A DNA stretch of 64,000 nucleotides from the NCBI GenBank assembly GCA_022609375.1, contig JAGKQE010000033.1, positions 1-64,000 of the forward strand, written 5' to 3'. This document shows positions 59,510-64,000 of this stretch, in pieces. This DNA comes from Xenosphaeropsis pyriputrescens (Eukaryota; Ascomycota; Leotiomycetes; Phacidiales; Phacidiaceae). The notes beneath the pieces were generated by a model. It saw only the letters and a program-made list of their open reading frames with translations. It had not been told where the DNA came from and ran no database searches. Each line of letters opens with the position of its first letter. Position 1 is the stretch's first letter. The translations under genes and the position numbers were made by a program.

Positions 59510-60166
59510 GGTGAGGAGAGTTGCTATGGGGCGGGAACGGGCTTTGGGTGGTTCAAATGCGGTGCTGCTACAAGCGGCATGGGGCCTTTGAATTCTTTTG
59601 GAATATGAATTGATCTTCTTTTCCTTTGGGTGATGGTGCTTGCCATTGCGTATGCTGGTTTATTGACTATCCATTTCACACAGCCTGAGAATATTTCATC
59701 TCAGGACCCACAGGTCGCTTTCCACAGTCTACCAGAGAAACATCACTTCAGTTAGCACAATACAATGGCTTTCTCTTGGGAATCTCAGTGCTGAGGGCAA
59801 CCTCCTGGTATAGCATATTAGAGTAAATTTAGACCAATGGTCTCCCGAATTCGTAATTTCCAACCCATGCTATAAATGCGCATAATTGAAACTGGAGCTG
59901 GCGATGCAAGCCTAGCTATGATGAATCATCATCTCATGTCCACCAGTCATTCGTAAACCGCTCCCTGATTGACCAACGGCGGTTCGCAACTTTTCAAACA
60001 CAATCCAGCACAACCTGCCAACCAAATCACCCCTGATCAGGCACAATCTTTGCGTTCTGACCTCCTCTCATGTATATTTTCCATGCTGCCATACTTGATG
60101 TTGGTACACCCGGTTAGGAGATTTCGGGGATGCTCATGTCGCCTTTGAAAGTCCTACTCCATTAAA
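59510..60166. other. Convergent intergenic region
   Basis: About 650 bp between the deaminase-like gene (+) and HP1 (-). No gene seen. Confidence 0.5.
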
Positions 60167-61308
60167 TTAGTTAACGGACGGTAGCTCAGTTCTATCTGGT
60201 GAGAAGTACAGGTGACCTTCGTAGAATTTGAGCATCTATGGCATGTTAGTTATTATTCTCCATGTTTTGCTCCTGATAACTTCACCTTCTGTGGGCAGCG
60301 GCGATACATTATAAGCGTTGAATGTGATGTCTTGTGGTTTTTATGAGCATCATTCCAAGTCACCGCAACCATCAGCCTGCCATCATCTTCCTTATACACG
60401 GTATCTATCGCCTTAATATGGTCCTCCCAGTTCCCTTCTGGTGGTGTCCAAGCAGCAATCGTACTAGGAGGAGATTTCATCGCTGGATGTGGTGAACCAC
60501 TGTGTTTCTTTAAACGCTTGCCGCCGTTGGGTTGTTGTTCCTTTTCCGCCATTGGCTTTCTTCCTCGCTTCCTCGGTTGCTTGAGAGTTTCTTTTGCTGC
60601 CATCACTTCATCTCGACCTCCGAGCTTCTCGTAGTATTCAGCAAGAATAGCTGGGGCGCTTGCTCTGTCAAAGCATGTTAGCTTTATAAACAAGGTTTGG
60701 GATTTGGCCATACAAGTTTTCCTCCACTTCCCATGTCAAATCGGATTTCTTTTCATAGCCCTCCCACTTGACCTGAAACTTGATAACACCCTATAGACAA
60801 TGTTATTAGATTGGTGTACATGTTAAATATTTTCACCCGTGAACTCACGTTGTCGAAAAGGTGCGACTTTATCGCCTCCACGACGTATCTATTGAGATAT
60901 TAGCAATGAAGGGGTAACAACAAGCTCGTGGGCCGCACTCGTCTTCATCAAGATTTCCATCATCATCCGCATTTCCCTCGTCCTCATTCTCCTCATCCTC
61001 TTCGACGGGCTCAGCGTCTTCCACTACCTCTGTGTTCGTGTTCTCCTCATGATCGACAGACTTTCTAGACCGGGATGTTTTCGCTGGTGTCCCAGGTACC
61101 GAGCTAGGTTCTTTCCTAGTTCTTTCAGCGATTTCAACCTCGAAGTCGGACTGCTCATCTTCTGAGAGTACTAGGCCAGGAAATCAGTTTGAGCGAATAT
61201 GAGATTTTGGCAGCCAAAGAAGAAAACGCACTGCTCAATTGAAAAGGATGGCTTGAGCATGTTTATAAAAAAGCGAAAAATGAGATATATTGACTTACAG
61301 CGAGGCAT
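60167..61308 (-). CDS. Heterochromatin protein 1 (chromodomain plus chromo shadow domain)
   Basis: Six exons (61308-61299, 61170-60939, 60888-60849, 60790-60714, 60664-60286, 60235-60167) join to 268 residues. After an acidic N-terminus (NTEVVEDAEPVEEDEE), the chromodomain spans about 81-120: EYVVEAIKSHLFDN, then KWEGYEKKSDLTWEVEENL. Y82, W103 and Y106 occupy the positions of the aromatic cage that holds methylated H3K9. A basic hinge (PRKRGRKPM, KRLKKH) follows. The chromo shadow domain spans about 198-257 (NWEDHIKAIDTVYKEDDG to MLKFYEGHLYF), used for dimerisation. This matches Neurospora HP1 and fission yeast Swi6. Exon 1 carries only 10 coding bases, and each splice junction falls in a conserved motif and restores frame. 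In fungi with RIP, HP1 acts downstream of H3K9 methylation to direct DNA methylation. Confidence 0.94.
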
Positions 61309-62752
61309 TGTGATATATTTGGACTGATATAACTCGGTAACTGCTGGTGGAAGTTCGTAAGAATTAACAGAATTGGCTTAGACCTTGTCGAGAGCTTCGG
61401 GATATGAATACATCCAGATGTCCCTTGCGTATAGTTTGGGTACAGTCCGAGTCTGAGGAGGAGTGTTCAGTTCCTACCTAGTACTGCGGGTGAGCAGGTA
61501 TCGAGTTGGTGATAACTCAAAGAATCGCGCCGAGAGCTGGAAACGCGAGTAGCTATAGGATAGGACGAGCAACGCGTTTTCGCTTATGTATGGTGGTAGT
61601 GGTGGTGGTAAGGTATGTTCTTCCGTACAGTATTATCAGTAGTGGTTGGTGCTGGTGTGGGGTCCAGTACTTGAATGAGCAGGGTGAACCTCAATGAAAA
61701 GAGTCCTGACAGTTTATGTAAGTTACTTCGTATCTTCTCCACGATGTCGGTATCGGTATCGATATCAATGTCGCTATTGATGAATGAAGAGCCAAGAGTG
61801 AGGAACTAAGAACGAAGAATAGACACTTGACTTCCACAACACCACGCATGGCATAGCATAGCATACATAGCATAGCATAGCACAACAATCAACACAACAC
61901 TATCAACCGGCTAATGACAATACATTCCATCATATTATTATATGAGGTAAAAAATAAAATACCCTTCACTTGCAATTTGACTTGACTTGCTCACAAGCAA
62001 CCCGCTCTCGTTGCCTGATCGTGGGGACGACGGCCTCAGGTCCTCCCGGTGCATCTGCATGGTTTTCCATCCCGAACGAGCCTCTGTACTTGTACGGTTA
62101 GTGACGATTGGGCACATCGAATCGAAACTCAACTTAATATGTACGTGTGTGCGTTCGATGACAGACAAACCGATCAACAACTTGCTTCTCTTCAAGCTTT
62201 CACTTTCACATCTTCCTCTTCCACTGAGTTCACAACTTCAGACCGCCTCGGCCATCCTTTCCTTTCCTTTCCTTCAACAGCTGGCTCCCTTCCATTGATG
62301 TACACGAGAGAATCGCTTGGCAAATAAACATCCGTTGCTTACAAAATACTGGATAAGAAAGCCCTCGAGTATGTAACCCTACCAATACTCACATACATGG
62401 GGGCAACATATGAGCTGGCTTTCGACGTCTCCGGGCTATATCAGATATACAGCCATTACTTTCAACTTCTCCAAGAATCGCTGCTGATTTGATACAGACA
62501 CCTGGATATATTGGGGAGGGGCTTCGGGTTACGCCCGCTAAGGGTTTTGGTCGCACTCGACGAAATACTTCTGGCTGGTGGAAGTAAAAGAATATAGACG
62601 GCGACTTGCTTTGCCATGTCTGCCAGTGTGATGGGTATGTTTGCCCAAGAACCATTCATTGCACATTCACGAGGGATCCGTTCCGCGCCCACCCAAACAC
62701 CTTTATCGCCACGGAAGCTTCAACATTTGTTGAGAGGACAGCGAAGACAAAA
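61309..62752. other. Divergent intergenic region
   Basis: A 1.4 kb spacer. It has a GCATA tandem tract (61846-61882) and a CCTTT tract near 62260-62275. Several short frames are not supported. Confidence 0.5.
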
Positions 62753-64000
62753 ATGTGGACTTGGATCATATCATGGCTGACTGGCTATGTTTATTCCTAT
62801 ATAGGTCAATACTCGCCCGAATCGCAACGAGAGCTATCCCCGGATACAATGTCGCCCGTTTACCCAGATCGACCCATTCGACCTTTGCCAAAGCGCAGAC
62901 TGCGCGAGAGATTGTCACCAGACGTGGCAGATTCCATAAAATACCCTCCCACTCCAAAGACAACCGCCCCGCTGTTCTACTATCCATACAGCGCCGGAGA
63001 GGAACAGACCAATGGCACTGTAATCGAGTCTCAGCATCCAAGTGAACGAGAGCGGGCAGATGAGATTGAGCGCAATTATATCTCAAGACGTAACTGCGAT
63101 GATGTTGATAGCGATGACGACGACCTTCCGTACCGAAGCCGTATCTATGCTCGCCATTCCCCAGATACCTCGGGACGATCATACAGATATGTGCAGAAGC
63201 CGGACTCCTCGCGATACAGCAAACCTCAACCGCCTCCATCTACTGCATCGTCTGCTGATGGTTACGACTCGTTCGAAAACACAAACAATAAAAAGAAGAG
63301 AAAGATTCCTACACCTGGCGACTCAGGCATGAATAGCAGCCACCTAGCGAACGATTTGGCAAGCATGGGATTGTCTCGTTCAGACGATACATCTCGAGAC
63401 GAGGGCAGTCGCAGTGGGCAGTATTACGGTTCCGGAGCATCTCCTGCAACCAATACCCAGTCTCTCTCTGGTCCTGGTAGGGGCCGTTACGGTCGTGTTC
63501 GCAACGGTAGGAGTCCCCTGCGAGCCTTAGATGCTACAAGCAATTGGGGTAACGGGCGTTCACCAAAACAACGTTCCTCCCAATGGTCATCGTGTAAGCG
63601 CAGCCATGACTGCCCAGAAACGAAAATAAACTTGCTAACTTCTGGCCTTGATAGCTGAAAGCACTGGAATCATCTCGACCGCAATTGCAAACGCAGAAAA
63701 GCTCCCAGTAACTCCGTCTCGAGGACAAGAGAACGTCAGCCTACTTCAACAACAGGCATCCAAGAAGTCAAGCCCATCAACTCAATTCACGTTCACGTGC
63801 GATTCGCAAGTATCCGGCTCAGTTCCTTGGCCTGGACCTGGTGCCACAACCTCGAATCTGCAATCTGCTCAAACAGGAACTCGTAATTCATATGTTACAC
63901 AGACAAGCCCAAACATGCCGCAAAACCGTGATATCAAACAAAATATTCCACAACAACCGCATGGAGGCGCTAAAAACGACCCGCAACAGGCTCCACCAAA
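62753..64000 (+). CDS. Unrecognised Ser/Gln/Pro-rich protein, 3' end beyond the window
   Basis: Exon 1 (62753-63593) and exon 2 (63655 to the window end) join in phase with a GTAAGC donor and TGATAG acceptor. The visible product is 395 codons with no stop before the edge. The first 25 residues (MWTWIISWLTGYVYSYIGQY) are hydrophobic and aromatic, as for an amphipathic membrane helix. The rest is polar: a PLPKRRLRERLSPD segment, an acidic DVDSDDDD stretch, Ser/Tyr/Arg-rich repeats, a KKKRKIPTPGD basic patch that could be a nuclear localisation signal, and a Gln-rich end. The N-terminal helix plus long disordered body resembles membrane-binding nucleoporins such as Nup60, but that is a guess. 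ATG 62753 was chosen; in-frame sequence further upstream is not protein-like. Confidence 0.7.

Overview
This window is nuclear DNA from a filamentous ascomycete (Pezizomycotina). Most genes are split by short introns of about 40-70 bp with GTRNGT donors and CTAAC-like branch sites. Nearly every recognisable protein is a fungal orthologue (Sch9, Pat1, Tvp38, Ktr/Kre2, Rsc7, Yvc1, Lyc1-like, HP1). Spacers are rich in TAGGTA/TACCTA and simple repeats, which fits a Helotiales/Leotiomycetes-type genome; the taxonomic rank is inference. I see no bacterial, viral or organellar DNA, no CRISPR array, and no confident rRNA or tRNA gene.

Layout. 1-13.8 kb: (AAT)n tract; CCCH zinc-finger/SMR protein (-); Golgi protein Tvp38 (+); Rieske iron-sulfur protein of complex III (-); mRNA-decay factor Pat1 (-). 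13.8-21.7 kb: Kre2/Mnt1-type mannosyltransferase (+); mitochondrial ribosomal protein S12 (-); Kap114/importin-9-type karyopherin (-), divergent from a Rev7 HORMA protein (+). 22.4-26.6 kb: a 485-residue orphan and an RBR-type E3 ubiquitin ligase in tandem (-). 28.3-34.6 kb: Lyc1-like acetyltransferase, a small CsbD-like protein and a Yvc1-type cation channel (all +). 35.7-42.7 kb: a 1132-residue unrecognised protein (-) and a degenerate MobA-like nucleotidyltransferase (+). 43.9-47.4 kb: decayed DNA, with a broken gene (-), a broken GC-rich ORF (+) and an AT-rich island that looks RIP-affected. 48.2-51.5 kb: Sch9 kinase (-), followed by a 4.3 kb spacer. 55.9-64 kb: Rsc7 (+), a cytidine/dCMP deaminase-like gene with a disrupted frame (+), HP1 (-), and an incomplete gene running off the right end (+).

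The genes form no cluster or pathway. They are mostly housekeeping functions: RNA decay, secretion and glycosylation, respiration, nuclear import, chromatin, TOR signalling. Exon coordinates come from reading splice sites and checking that the phases join; every joined model below closes in frame except where stated. The points most worth a second look are the decayed patch at 43.9-47.4 kb, the deaminase gene with two frame changes, the large orphan proteins, and the CsbD-like gene with two starts and a retainable in-frame intron.
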